NCBI RefSeq assembly: GCF_000513195.1
Contig: NZ_CBVI010000039.1
Location: 34,438-98,437, forward strand
DNA: 64,000 bases
Reading direction: 5' to 3'
Source of the DNA: Bacteroides timonensis
GTDB lineage: Bacteria; Bacteroidota; Bacteroidia; Bacteroidales; Bacteroidaceae
Part shown: positions 26,932-36,214 of the stretch, piece after piece
Layout of the letters: each line of letters begins with the position of its first letter
Position numbering within the stretch: the stretch's first letter is position 1
Notes under the pieces: model-generated
What the model was told of the DNA's origin: nothing
The model's database searches: none
What the model saw: the letters and a program-made list of their open reading frames with translations, nothing else
Translations under genes and position numbers: made by a program

Positions 26932-27833
26932 AATTGACATATCATGTACCGGTGCTGTTGATGCCGAGTGTGGACGGAATGAATATCCGCCCGGATGGGA
27001 CGTATGTAGACGTCACTTTCGGCGGAGGAGGACATTCACGCGAAATACTGTCACGATTGGGAGACGGCGGACGGTTACTGGGATTTGACCAGGACGAAGA
27101 TGCCGAACAGAATATCGTGGATAATCCGCATTTCATTTTTGTACGCAGCAATTTCCGCTACCTGCATAACTTCCTACGCTACCATGATATAGAAGAAGTA
27201 GATGCGATACTTGCCGATCTAGGTGTGTCCTCACACCACTTCGATGATAGCGAGCGGGGATTCTCATTCCGCTTTGACGGGGCACTGGATATGCGTATGA
27301 ACAAACGTGCAGGAGATACTGCGGCGGACATTATCAATACTTATAATGAAGAGCGCTTGGCAGATATCTTCTATTTGTACGGTGAACTGAAAAACAGCCG
27401 CAAATTGGCATCCGTACTCGTAAAGGCACGCGCCGGACAAAAAGTAACAACTATCGGTGAGTTTCTGGAAATCATCAAGCCACTTTTCGGCCGGGAACGG
27501 GAGAAAAAAGAACTGGCAAAAGTCTTCCAGGCATTGCGTATCGAAGTAAATCAGGAAATGGAAGCGCTGAAAGAGATGTTGTATGCAGCAACCGAGGCGC
27601 TGAAACCAGGTGGAAGACTGGTAGTAATCACGTATCACTCGCTGGAAGACAGAATGGTGAAGAATATGATGAAAACCGGAAACGTAGAAGGCAAGATGGA
27701 AAAAGATTTCTTTGGAAATGTACAGACACCTTTCCGGCTGGTGAACAATAAGGTGATTGTACCGGACGAAGCGGAGATAGAACGAAATCCGAGATCGCGA
27801 AGTGCAAAACTGAGAATAGCGGAGAAGAAGTGA
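26922..27833 (+). CDS. rsmH: 16S rRNA (cytosine1402-N4)-methyltransferase
   Basis: 303 residues from the ATG at 26922; a GTG one codon upstream is also possible. The SAM-binding motif DVTFGGGGHSREIL lies near residues 29-42, followed by LGFDQDEDA, the family stretch ADLGVSSHHFDDSERGFSFRFDGALDMRMN, and GGRLVVITYHSLEDRMVKNMM. RsmH (MraW) methylates N4 of C1402 in the 16S rRNA P site and is the usual second gene of dcw clusters. It follows mraZ by 23 bases. Confidence 0.97.
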   Translation: MNEELTYHVPVLLMPSVDGMNIRPDGTYVDVTFGGGGHSREILSRLGDGGRLLGFDQDEDAEQNIVDNPHFIFVRSNFRYLHNFLRYHDIEEVDAILADLGVSSHHFDDSERGFSFRFDGALDMRMNKRAGDTAADIINTYNEERLADIFYLYGELKNSRKLASVLVKARAGQKVTTIGEFLEIIKPLFGREREKKELAKVFQALRIEVNQEMEALKEMLYAATEALKPGGRLVVITYHSLEDRMVKNMMKTGNVEGKMEKDFFGNVQTPFRLVNNKVIVPDEAEIERNPRSRSAKLRIAEKK

Positions 27834-27837
27834 TAAA

Positions 27838-27881
27838 GAGCAAGAGTGGTAAAATGATAAAGCGGTAGAGTGATAGAGCGA
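27838..27881. repeat. Octamer repeat at the rsmH-ftsL junction
   Basis: From about 27850 the sequence reads as eight-base units TAAAATGA, TAAAGCGG, TAGAGTGA, TAGAGCGA, ending at the ftsL start codon. The same style of unit recurs before mraY (31917-31940). Confidence 0.5.
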
Positions 27882-28258
27882 TGAAGGAAATGGAAGAAAA
27901 ACAGGTAAATGAGAAAACAGAGAAAGCGGAAAAGGCGAAGAAAGCTAAAAATCGCACGTCTCTGAAGAACATCATTGGTGGTGATATTCTGGCAACGGAT
28001 TTTTTCCGTCGTCAGACCAAATTGCTTGTGCTGATAATGGTGCTGATACTGTTTTACATACACAACCGTTATGCTTGTCAGCAACAAATGATAGAGATTG
28101 ATAAACTGAAAAAAGAACTGATTGACATTAAATATGATGCCCTCACCCGTAGCTCGGAGTTGATGGAAAAAAGTCGCCAGTCACGCATTGAGGAATACAT
28201 TGCAACCAAGGAGAGTGACTTACAGACCTCAACCAATCCACCGTATTTGATTAAGTAA
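27881..28258 (+). CDS. ftsL: FtsL-like cell division protein
   Basis: 125 residues, bitopic: a Lys/Glu-rich cytoplasmic part, one membrane segment (KLLVLIMVLILFYIHNRYACQ, about residues 47-66) and a short periplasmic coiled coil (MIEIDKLKKELIDIKYDALTRSSELMEKSRQS). Sequence conservation in FtsL is weak; the call rests on size, topology, and the position between rsmH and ftsI. FtsL scaffolds the FtsQLB complex that activates FtsWI. The N-terminal extension (KQVNEKTEKAEKAKKAK) is longer than in proteobacterial FtsL but ordinary for Bacteroidetes. Confidence 0.85.
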   Translation: MKEMEEKQVNEKTEKAEKAKKAKNRTSLKNIIGGDILATDFFRRQTKLLVLIMVLILFYIHNRYACQQQMIEIDKLKKELIDIKYDALTRSSELMEKSRQSRIEEYIATKESDLQTSTNPPYLIK

Positions 28259-28287
28259 TCAGTAGAACCGTTAAACAGAAAACAGAC

Positions 28288-30414
28288 TTGGCAGTAAATA
28301 AGAAAAATATCATGACCCGCTACTTCTTTGTAGTCCTCGTAATGGGACTGCTGGGAATAGCTATTGTCGTAAAAGCCGCAATTATCATGTTTGCAGAGCG
28401 ACAATACTGGCAGGATGTAGCCGACCGTTTCATAAAAGAGAACGTAACGGTAAAGCCTAATCGTGGTAATATTCTTTCATCCGACGGCAAACTGATGGCA
28501 AGTTCCTTGCCGGAATATCGCATCTATATGGACTTTAAGGCAGGTGGTGTAACCAAAGATACCATGCTGGTGAATCATATGAACGAAATTTGCGAAGGAC
28601 TGCATAAGATATTCCCCGATAAGAGTGCCGCTGAATTTAAGTCACACTTACAGAAAGGGCGTAAGAAGGGCAGCCGTAATTATCTGATTTATCCGAGACG
28701 CATTTCGTATATCCAGTATAAAGAAGCAAAACGTTTGCCTGTATTCAATCTGAACAAGTACAAAGGTGGCTTCCACGAGCAGGTTTATAATCAACGTAAG
28801 AAGCCATTCGGATCATTGGCAGCCCGTACATTGGGCGATCTTTATGCCGATACTGCACAAGGTGCAAAAAGTGGTATCGAGTTGTCATTCGACACCTTAT
28901 TGAAAGGTCGCGACGGCATCACCCATCGCCAGAAGGTGATGAACAAGTACCTGAATATCGTAGATATAGCCCCCGTAGACGGTTGCGACATTATCTCAAC
29001 CCTCGATGTAGGCATGCAGGATATCTGCGAGAAAGCATTGGTAGACAAGTTGAAGGAAATTAATGCCACTGTAGGTGTGGCAGTACTCATGGAAGTACAG
29101 ACCGGCGAAGTGAAAGCCATCGTCAACATGATGAAAGCCAACGATGGCAACTATTACGAAATGCGCAACAATGCCATCAGTGACATGATGGAACCGGGCT
29201 CGACTTTCAAGACAGCTTCCATCATGGTGGCTCTTGAAGATGGAAAGATCACACCGGAAACAGAAGTAGACACCGGAAATGGTATTATGATGATGTATGG
29301 CAGCAAAATGAGAGATCATAACTGGCATCGCGGAGGATACGGGAAAATCAATGTAACACGTATTCTGGAAGTCTCATCCAATGTAGGTGTCTCCTATCTC
29401 ATTGACAAACATTACAAAGATAATCCGCAGAAATATGTGGATGGTTTAAAGCGCATGAGCATCGACCAACCGCTACATCTACAAATTTCCGGCGAAGGAA
29501 AGCCTAACATCAAGGGTCCGAAGGAAAGATACTTCGCAAAAACAACCCTGCCCTGGATGAGTATTGGATACGAAACACAGGTTCCGCCACTCAATATCCT
29601 GACTTTCTATAATGCCATTGCCAACAATGGTGTAATGATACGACCCAAATTCGTAAAGGCTGCGGTAAAAGACGGTGAAGTTATAGAAGAATATCCTACG
29701 GAAGTGATTAACCCGAAGATATGCTCTGACCGGACATTGACTCAGATACGTGATATTCTGGAAAAAGTGGTATCACAAGGATTAGCCAAACCAGCCGGAA
29801 GCAAACAATTTTCCGTAGCCGGCAAGACGGGTACAGCACAGGTATCACAAGGTACAGCAGGCTATAAAAACGGACGAGTGAATTATCTGGTAAGCTTTTG
29901 TGGCTATTTCCCGGCTGATGCTCCCAAGTATAGCTGTATCGTTTCCATACAGAAACCGGGACTTCCGGCATCAGGTGGTCTGATGGCAGGTAGTGTATTC
30001 GGAAAAATTGCAGAAAGAGTATATGCAAAGAATCTGCGGTTTGATATTCGCAGTGCAATAGATAGTACAAGCAATGTCATTCCTCCTGTAAAAGCCGGAG
30101 AAATGAATGAAGCCTTCCAGGTACTGAATAGTTTGAAAGTACCGGTGCAGAAACAGTTCACGTCCAAGAAAGGACAAGAGGCTTGGGGACATACACAAGC
30201 AGCTCCCAATGCAGTTGTTCTGCAAGGTAAAGACGGGGCCAACCCGGATCTTGTCCCCAGTGTTATTGGAATGGGAGCGAAGGATGCTGTGTACCTATTG
30301 GAGAGTAAAGGTCTGAAAGTGAGACTAAACGGTATCGGAAAAGTGAGAAATCAATCGATACCGGGAGGCAACCGGGTGGTAAAAGGACAGACGGTGACGT
30401 TAGCACTTCATTAG
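28288..30414 (+). CDS. ftsI: Division-specific penicillin-binding transpeptidase with PASTA domain
   Basis: 708 residues from a TTG at 28288 (AVNKKNIMTRY...); the first ATG is at 28312, eight codons later. The TTG is preferred because I recall related proteins with a similar lysine-rich lead before TRY, but both are possible. One membrane anchor (FFVVLVMGLLGIAIVVKAAIIMF), a dimerisation domain, and the transpeptidase with S305-T-F-K308, S363-S-N365 and K513-T-G515. The C-terminus is a PASTA domain (about 645-708), unusual outside Gram-positives but seen in Bacteroidetes. It cross-links septal peptidoglycan with FtsW. The gap after ftsL is 29 bases. Confidence 0.95.
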   Translation: MAVNKKNIMTRYFFVVLVMGLLGIAIVVKAAIIMFAERQYWQDVADRFIKENVTVKPNRGNILSSDGKLMASSLPEYRIYMDFKAGGVTKDTMLVNHMNEICEGLHKIFPDKSAAEFKSHLQKGRKKGSRNYLIYPRRISYIQYKEAKRLPVFNLNKYKGGFHEQVYNQRKKPFGSLAARTLGDLYADTAQGAKSGIELSFDTLLKGRDGITHRQKVMNKYLNIVDIAPVDGCDIISTLDVGMQDICEKALVDKLKEINATVGVAVLMEVQTGEVKAIVNMMKANDGNYYEMRNNAISDMMEPGSTFKTASIMVALEDGKITPETEVDTGNGIMMMYGSKMRDHNWHRGGYGKINVTRILEVSSNVGVSYLIDKHYKDNPQKYVDGLKRMSIDQPLHLQISGEGKPNIKGPKERYFAKTTLPWMSIGYETQVPPLNILTFYNAIANNGVMIRPKFVKAAVKDGEVIEEYPTEVINPKICSDRTLTQIRDILEKVVSQGLAKPAGSKQFSVAGKTGTAQVSQGTAGYKNGRVNYLVSFCGYFPADAPKYSCIVSIQKPGLPASGGLMAGSVFGKIAERVYAKNLRFDIRSAIDSTSNVIPPVKAGEMNEAFQVLNSLKVPVQKQFTSKKGQEAWGHTQAAPNAVVLQGKDGANPDLVPSVIGMGAKDAVYLLESKGLKVRLNGIGKVRNQSIPGGNRVVKGQTVTLALH

Positions 30415-30464
30415 AGGTGCGGACGAAAGATTTACTAATTTAGAATATATATTATATATAAGGT

Positions 30465-31913
30465 ATGGTATTAAGTGAATTACTGAAAGCAATACAACCG
30501 ATACAGATTATCGGAAGTACGGAGACGGAGATAACGGGGGTAAACATCGACTCCCGCCTGGTACAAGCCGGACATCTGTTTATGGCTATGCGCGGTACTC
30601 AAACTGACGGACATGTCTATATTCCCGCGGCCATAGAGAAAGGCGCTGTCGCCGTGCTCTGCGAAGATGTACCCGAAGCTAAACAGGAGGGCATCACCTA
30701 CATTCAGGTGAAAGACAGCGAAGACGCTGTAGGCAAAGTAGCCACTACATTCTACGACGATCCTACTTCCAAGATGGAACTGGTAGGTGTAACCGGAACG
30801 AATGGAAAGACGACCATCGCCACCTTATTATATAATACATTCCGTTATTTCGGCTATAAGGTAGGACTGATTTCTACTGTTTGCAACTACATAGACGATC
30901 AACCCATACCCACTGAGCATACGACCCCCGACCCCATCACTCTGAACCAGTTATTAGGACAGATGGCAGACTCCGGATGCAAGTATGTCTTCATGGAAGT
31001 GAGTTCGCACTCTATCGACCAGAAGCGTATCAGCGGGCTTCGTTTTGCAGGCGGTATTTTCACCAACCTGACGCGAGACCATCTGGACTATCACAAGACA
31101 GTGGAGAATTACCTCAAAGCTAAGAAGAAATTCTTCGACGATATGCCGAAGAATGCCTTCAGTCTGACCAACCTGGATGATAAGAACGGGCTTGTAATGA
31201 CGCAAAACACGCGCTCGAAGGTATACACCTACTCATTGCGCAGCCTCAGCGATTTCAAAGGCAAGATATTGGAGTCTCATTTCGAAGGTATGTTACTCGA
31301 CTTCAATAACCACGAACTGGCCGTGCATTTCATCGGCCGTTTTAATGCTTCAAACCTGTTGGCGGTATTTGGTGCAGCTGTACTGCTCGGCAAAAAAGAG
31401 GAAGATGTATTGGTTGCCCTCAGCACTTTGCAGCCGGTAGCCGGACGCTTCGATGCAGTGCGTTCACCCAAAGGCATCACCGCCATTGTAGATTATGCAC
31501 ACACTCCGGACGCCCTCATCAACGTATTGAACGCCATTCACGGAGTACTTGAAGGTAAAGGCAAGGTGATCACCGTAGTAGGCGCAGGCGGTAATCGCGA
31601 TAAAGGCAAACGCCCCATCATGGCCAAGGAAGCAGCCAAAGCCAGCGATCGCGTCATCATTACCTCGGACAACCCGCGTTTTGAAGAGCCCCAGGATATC
31701 ATCAACGATATGCTTGCCGGATTAGACAAGGAGGACATGCAGAAAACCATCAGCATAGCCGACCGTCGCGAGGCCATCAAGACCGCTTGCCTACTGGCAC
31801 AGCCGGGTGATGTAATTCTCGTAGCCGGAAAAGGCCATGAAAACTATCAGGAGATTAAGGGAGTGAAACATCATTTCGATGATAAAGAAGAATTAAAAGC
31901 GATAATGTTTTAG
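30465..31913 (+). CDS. murE: UDP-MurNAc-tripeptide synthetase (meso-DAP type)
   Basis: 482 residues. ATP-binding GTNGKTT at 111-117, the central Mur ligase region [13 protein letters not shown] and [15 protein letters not shown], and the C-terminal DNPR motif (SDNPRFEEP), which marks ligases adding meso-diaminopimelate rather than lysine. It adds the third residue of the peptidoglycan stem peptide, in the cytoplasm. Its partner murF is not in the cluster. The start ATG at 30465 gives the usual N-terminus ([10 protein letters not shown]). Confidence 0.97.
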   Translation: MVLSELLKAIQPIQIIGSTETEITGVNIDSRLVQAGHLFMAMRGTQTDGHVYIPAAIEKGAVAVLCEDVPEAKQEGITYIQVKDSEDAVGKVATTFYDDPTSKMELVGVTGTNGKTTIATLLYNTFRYFGYKVGLISTVCNYIDDQPIPTEHTTPDPITLNQLLGQMADSGCKYVFMEVSSHSIDQKRISGLRFAGGIFTNLTRDHLDYHKTVENYLKAKKKFFDDMPKNAFSLTNLDDKNGLVMTQNTRSKVYTYSLRSLSDFKGKILESHFEGMLLDFNNHELAVHFIGRFNASNLLAVFGAAVLLGKKEEDVLVALSTLQPVAGRFDAVRSPKGITAIVDYAHTPDALINVLNAIHGVLEGKGKVITVVGAGGNRDKGKRPIMAKEAAKASDRVIITSDNPRFEEPQDIINDMLAGLDKEDMQKTISIADRREAIKTACLLAQPGDVILVAGKGHENYQEIKGVKHHFDDKEELKAIMF

Positions 31914-31916
31914 AGT

Positions 31917-31940
31917 AATAGGGTGATAGAGTGATATTAC
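31917..31940. repeat. Octamer repeat at the murE-mraY junction
   Basis: Three eight-base units, TAATAGGG, TGATAGAG, TGATATTA, directly after the murE stop. They resemble the units before ftsL. Confidence 0.4.
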
Positions 31941-31972
31941 TTTACCACCTTATCACAGCAAATAGTCAAATT

Positions 31973-33241
31973 ATGTTGTATTATTTATTTCAATGGTTAG
32001 ACAAGTATGACATTCCCGGCGCGGGTATGTTTGGATATACATCATTCCGGGCTTTGATGGCAATCATCCTTGCATTGCTCATTTCAAGCATCTGGGGAGA
32101 TCGTTTTATCAACCTGCTGAAACGGAAACAGATTACGGAAACACAACGTGATGCCAGCATCGATCCGTTCGGGGTGAACAAGGTAGGTGTACCGAGCATG
32201 GGGGGAGTCATTATCATTGTAGCAATTCTCATTCCGTGTCTGCTACTGGGTAAGTTGAGTAATATCTATATGATATTGATGCTGATTACCACGGTATGGC
32301 TGGGGTCATTAGGATTTGCCGATGATTATATCAAGATTTTCAAGAAAGACAAAGAAGGCCTGCACGGAAAGTTCAAGATTATCGGACAGGTAGGATTGGG
32401 ATTAATCGTGGGGCTTACCTTATACCTGAGCCCGCAAGCTGTTATCCGCGAAAACATTGAAGTGCAGAAACCCGGGCAGGAAGTGGAGGTTATTCATGCG
32501 GGACAAGACATTAAGTCGACGCAGACTACCATCCCCTTCTTCAAAAGCAATAACCTGGATTATGCTGATTTCGTAAGTTTTATGGGTAAACATGCGCAAA
32601 CGGCAGGTTGGGTACTGTTTGTGATTATCACTATATTCGTAGTGACAGCCGTCAGCAATGGCGCCAATCTGAATGATGGAATGGACGGTATGGCGGCAGG
32701 AAACTCGGCAATTATAGGTTTGGCACTGGGAATTTTAGCTTATGTATCCAGCCACATCGAATATGCCGGTTATCTGAATATCATGTATATTCCCGGATCG
32801 GAGGAACTGGTAATCTTCATCTGCGCCTTCATTGGTGCCTTGATTGGTTTTCTGTGGTACAATGCGTATCCGGCACAGGTATTCATGGGTGATACGGGTA
32901 GTTTAACCATTGGCGGTATCATCGCCGTATTTGCCATCATCATACACAAAGAATTGCTGATACCCATTCTTTGCGGTGTATTCCTGCTGGAAAACCTATC
33001 CGTCATTTTACAACGGTTCTATTACAAAGCCGGAAAACGGAAAGGAGTAAAACAAAGGCTGTTCAAACGAACACCTATTCACGACCACTTCCGTACCTCC
33101 ATGAGCCTGATCGAACCGGGCTGTACGGTGAAGTTTACAACGCCGACCAAGTTGTTCCATGAGTCAAAAATCACGGTCCGTTTCTGGATTGTGACGATTG
33201 TACTGGCCGCGATAACGATTATTACATTAAAGATAAGATAA
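31973..33241 (+). CDS. mraY: Phospho-MurNAc-pentapeptide transferase
   Basis: 422 residues from the ATG at 31973; the 14 codons upstream are repeat sequence and would not fit the family. MraY is an integral inner membrane protein with about ten helices. Motifs: GVPSMGGVII, GFADDYIKIFKKDKEGL, the catalytic loop NLNDGMDGMAAG, FMGDTGSL, and FKRTPIHDHF. The insert after LYLSPQ (residues about 160-200, IEVQKPGQEVEVIHAGQ) is longer than in proteobacterial MraY and typical of Bacteroidetes. It makes lipid I from UDP-MurNAc-pentapeptide and undecaprenyl phosphate. Confidence 0.97.
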   Translation: MLYYLFQWLDKYDIPGAGMFGYTSFRALMAIILALLISSIWGDRFINLLKRKQITETQRDASIDPFGVNKVGVPSMGGVIIIVAILIPCLLLGKLSNIYMILMLITTVWLGSLGFADDYIKIFKKDKEGLHGKFKIIGQVGLGLIVGLTLYLSPQAVIRENIEVQKPGQEVEVIHAGQDIKSTQTTIPFFKSNNLDYADFVSFMGKHAQTAGWVLFVIITIFVVTAVSNGANLNDGMDGMAAGNSAIIGLALGILAYVSSHIEYAGYLNIMYIPGSEELVIFICAFIGALIGFLWYNAYPAQVFMGDTGSLTIGGIIAVFAIIIHKELLIPILCGVFLLENLSVILQRFYYKAGKRKGVKQRLFKRTPIHDHFRTSMSLIEPGCTVKFTTPTKLFHESKITVRFWIVTIVLAAITIITLKIR

Positions 33242-33251
33242 CAGAGTTGCC

Positions 33252-33366
33252 AGTGACGAGCTACAAGCTACAAGTGCTCGCTACCGGTAACCAATAAGAA
33301 ACAAACTTGTAGCAACTACCAACTCCAGCCACTGCTTGTAGCTGGTAGCTGGTAGCCCGTAACTAA
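33252..33366. repeat. Heptamer-period repeats filling the mraY-murD gap
   Basis: Left block AGTGACG, AGCTACA, AGCTACA, AGTGCTC; right block TTGTAGC, TGGTAGC, TGGTAGC, CCGTAAC. The two blocks are in inverted orientation (AGCTACA against TGTAGCT) and could pair. The left 20 bases recur in reverse at 15326-15345. Confidence 0.65.
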
Positions 33367-33373
33367 AGAAAAC

Positions 33374-34708
33374 ATGAGTAGAATTGTAGTATTAGGAGCC
33401 GGAGAGAGTGGTGCAGGTGCTGCCGTACTCGCCAAAGTGAAGGGATTCGACACATTCGTATCCGACATGTCCGCCATTAAAAGCAAATATAAAGAAGTGC
33501 TGGACAGGTACGACATCTCCTGGGAAGAGGGACAGCATACAGAAGAGCTGATTTTAAATGCCGAAGAAGTAGTGAAAAGCCCCGGCATCCCCAATGATGC
33601 TCCGATTATATTGAAACTGAAAAAGCAAGGTACGCCTGTCATCTCTGAGATAGAGTTTGCAGGACGCTATACCAATGCAAAAATGATATGTATTACCGGT
33701 TCAAACGGTAAGACCACTACCACCTCACTCATTTATCACATTTTCAAGAGTGCAGGTCTGAATGTAGGATTGGCAGGCAACATTGGCAAGAGCCTTGCTT
33801 TGCAGGTGGCCACGGATCAACATGATTACTACGTGATTGAGCTCAGTTCTTTCCAGTTGGATAACATGTATAAGTTCCGCGCTAATATTGCCGTGCTGAT
33901 GAATATTACGCCCGACCACCTGGACCGCTACAATCACTGCATGCAGAATTATGTGGACGCAAAGTTCCGTATCACGCAGAACCAGACACCGGAAGATGCT
34001 TTCATCTTTTGGAACGACGACCCCATCATCAAACGCGAACTGGACAAACACGGGTTATGCGCCCACCTTTATCCATTCTCCGCAGTGAAAGAAGATGGAG
34101 CCATAGCCTACGTAGAAGACGGTGAAGTGGAAATCAACGAACCCATCGCCTTCAACATGGAACAGGAGAAATTGGCTTTACAAGGCACACATAACTTATA
34201 CAATTCTCTCGCCGCAGGCATCTCCGCCAATCTCGCCGGAATAGAGAAAGAATATATTCGCCGGGCTTTGTCCGACTTCAAAGGCGTAGAACACCGCCTT
34301 GAAAAGGTAGCCACAGTGCGCGGTGTAGAGTTTATCAACGACTCTAAAGCTACCAACGTAAATTCCTGCTGGTATGCTTTGCAGAGCATGAAAACGAAAA
34401 CGGTCCTGATACTGGGCGGAAAAGATAAAGGCAACGACTATACAGAGATTGAAGACCTTGTGCGCGAGAAATGCTCTGCCCTGGTTTACCTGGGATTGCA
34501 TAACGAAAAGTTGCACGATTTCTTCGATCGCATGGGATTGCCCGTTGCCGATGTACAGACCGGTATGAAAGACGCCGTAGACGCCGCTTTCCGTTTGGCG
34601 AAAAAAGGCGAAACGGTATTGCTGAGTCCTTGTTGTGCAAGCTTCGACCTCTTCAACAGTTATGAAGACCGGGGCGACCAGTTCAAGGAATACGTTAGGG
34701 CGTTGTAA
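33374..34708 (+). CDS. murD: UDP-MurNAc-L-alanine:D-glutamate ligase
   Basis: 444 residues. N-terminal Rossmann-like UDP site (IVVLGAGESGAGAAVLAK), ATP loop GSNGKTTTTSL near 111-121, ELSSFQLD, MNITPDHLDRY, HNLYNSLAA, and a C-terminal domain with NDSKATNVNSCWYAL and LLSPCCASFDLFNSYEDRGDQF. All are MurD signatures. It adds D-glutamate to UDP-MurNAc-L-Ala. A repeat-filled gap of 132 bases separates it from mraY, larger than most junctions in this cluster. Confidence 0.97.
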   Translation: MSRIVVLGAGESGAGAAVLAKVKGFDTFVSDMSAIKSKYKEVLDRYDISWEEGQHTEELILNAEEVVKSPGIPNDAPIILKLKKQGTPVISEIEFAGRYTNAKMICITGSNGKTTTTSLIYHIFKSAGLNVGLAGNIGKSLALQVATDQHDYYVIELSSFQLDNMYKFRANIAVLMNITPDHLDRYNHCMQNYVDAKFRITQNQTPEDAFIFWNDDPIIKRELDKHGLCAHLYPFSAVKEDGAIAYVEDGEVEINEPIAFNMEQEKLALQGTHNLYNSLAAGISANLAGIEKEYIRRALSDFKGVEHRLEKVATVRGVEFINDSKATNVNSCWYALQSMKTKTVLILGGKDKGNDYTEIEDLVREKCSALVYLGLHNEKLHDFFDRMGLPVADVQTGMKDAVDAAFRLAKKGETVLLSPCCASFDLFNSYEDRGDQFKEYVRAL

Positions 34709-34727
34709 TCATAGGCTGCGGACGGAA

Positions 34728-34838
34728 CATCGTGAGAGGAAATTCTCACGCACTGTGAGAGGAGGCTCTCAGGCATCGTGAGAGGAGGCTCTCAGGCACC
34801 GTGAGAGAAGACTGATAAAACCCGTGAGAAGTTTGACT
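34728..34838. repeat. 23-base tandem palindromic array between murD and ftsW
   Basis: GTGAGAG recurs at 34732, 34755, 34778 and 34801, each step exactly 23 bases, and GTGAGA again at 34824. Each full unit (CATCGTGAGAGGAGGCTCTC plus AGG) folds into its own hairpin, GTGAGAG against CTCTCA. The last two units are eroded. It lies inside the cluster, 50 bases before the ftsW start. Confidence 0.85.
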
Positions 34839-34888
34839 GTATGGAAGCGCTTTCATTCTTTAATTATTAACTATTAATTTGCGAAGCA

Positions 34889-36166
34889 TTGGATTTACTC
34901 AGAAGCATATTCAAAGGTGACAAGGTAATCTGGATCATATTCCTTTTCCTTTGCCTCATTTCTATCGTAGAAGTGTTCAGCGCCGCGTCTACACTGACGT
35001 ACAAGAGCGGCGACCACTGGGGGCCTATTACACAGCACAGCATCATCCTGATGGTGGGCGCTGTAGTAGTGGTGTTTATGCATAATATTCCCTATAAGTG
35101 GTTTCAGGTGTTCCCTGTGTTCCTGCTTCCTTTGTCCGTAGTATTACTGGGTCTCGTTATGATGATGGAACGCATCAACGGCGCTGCACGCTGGATGACC
35201 TTCATGGGTATCCAGTTCCAGCCTTCGGAGGTGGCAAAAATGGCCGTGATCATCGTCACTGCCTTTATCCTCTCCAAGGGACAGGATGAAGACGGGGCCA
35301 GTCCGAAAGCCTTTAAGCGTATCATGATTATCACAGGTGTTGTCTGCCTGCTGATTGCACCGGAGAACCTTTCGACGGCAGCTTTACTTTTCGGAGTGGT
35401 TTTTCTGATGATGTTCATCGGACGGGTGGCAATGAAGAAACTGTTGATACTGGCCGGTGCTCTGGCAGGAGTAGCAATCATAGGTGTAGCATTCCTGGTA
35501 CTGACCAAGAATAGTGATTTACCGTTCCTGCACCGTTTTGACACATGGCGTGCCCGTATAGAGAAATTCACGGATGACACAGAAGTGCCTGCCGCCAAAT
35601 TCGATATTGACAAGGATGCCCAGATAGCCCACGCCCGTATCGCCGTAGCCACAAGCAACGTTGTAGGTAGAGGGCCGGGTAACTCAGTACAGCGCGACTT
35701 CCTGAGCCAGGCATTCTCTGACTTTATCTTTGCCATTATTGTGGAAGAATTGGGATTGATAGGCGGGGCCTTCGTCGTATTCCTCTACGTCTGCCTGCTG
35801 ATACGAGTCGGGCGTATAGCGAAGAAGTGCGACCGAACGTTTCCGGCCTTCCTCATCATAGGAATTGCGCTGCTGCTTGTATCGCAAGCCGTATTTAACA
35901 TGATGGTGGCAGTAGGATTGGCACCGGTCACCGGACAACCGCTGCCGCTTATCAGTAAAGGTGGTACCTCCACACTTATCAACTGCGCCTACATCGGCAT
36001 GATATTGAGTGTGAGTCGCTATACTGCCAAATTGGAAGAGATTAAAGAACATGACGCACAGATACCGATGCAAGTGGAAGCTGCTGTTGAAGAAGGAAAT
36101 AGCGAGATACAAACAGCGGCCGAACCAACAGCAAAGGTGCTGAATAGTGATGCAGAATTCGAGTAG
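34889..36166 (+). CDS. ftsW: Septal peptidoglycan polymerase FtsW
   Basis: 425 residues, about ten membrane segments, SEDS family. Marks: NGAARWMTFMGIQFQPSEVAK, FSDFIFAIIVEELGLIGG, and PVTGQPLPLISKGGTS. FtsW polymerises lipid II into glycan strands at the septum, paired with the FtsI transpeptidase. The start must be TTG at 34889 (LDLLRSIFKGDK): the next in-frame ATG would delete the first membrane segments. A rare start after a hairpin array suggests weak or controlled translation. The Glu-rich cytoplasmic tail is not conserved. Confidence 0.95.
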   Translation: MDLLRSIFKGDKVIWIIFLFLCLISIVEVFSAASTLTYKSGDHWGPITQHSIILMVGAVVVVFMHNIPYKWFQVFPVFLLPLSVVLLGLVMMMERINGAARWMTFMGIQFQPSEVAKMAVIIVTAFILSKGQDEDGASPKAFKRIMIITGVVCLLIAPENLSTAALLFGVVFLMMFIGRVAMKKLLILAGALAGVAIIGVAFLVLTKNSDLPFLHRFDTWRARIEKFTDDTEVPAAKFDIDKDAQIAHARIAVATSNVVGRGPGNSVQRDFLSQAFSDFIFAIIVEELGLIGGAFVVFLYVCLLIRVGRIAKKCDRTFPAFLIIGIALLLVSQAVFNMMVAVGLAPVTGQPLPLISKGGTSTLINCAYIGMILSVSRYTAKLEEIKEHDAQIPMQVEAAVEEGNSEIQTAAEPTAKVLNSDAEFE

Positions 36167-36214
36167 GAGATAAAAGGAGTTATCACTCCTTTATCTCCTG
36201 CAATAAATTTAAGT

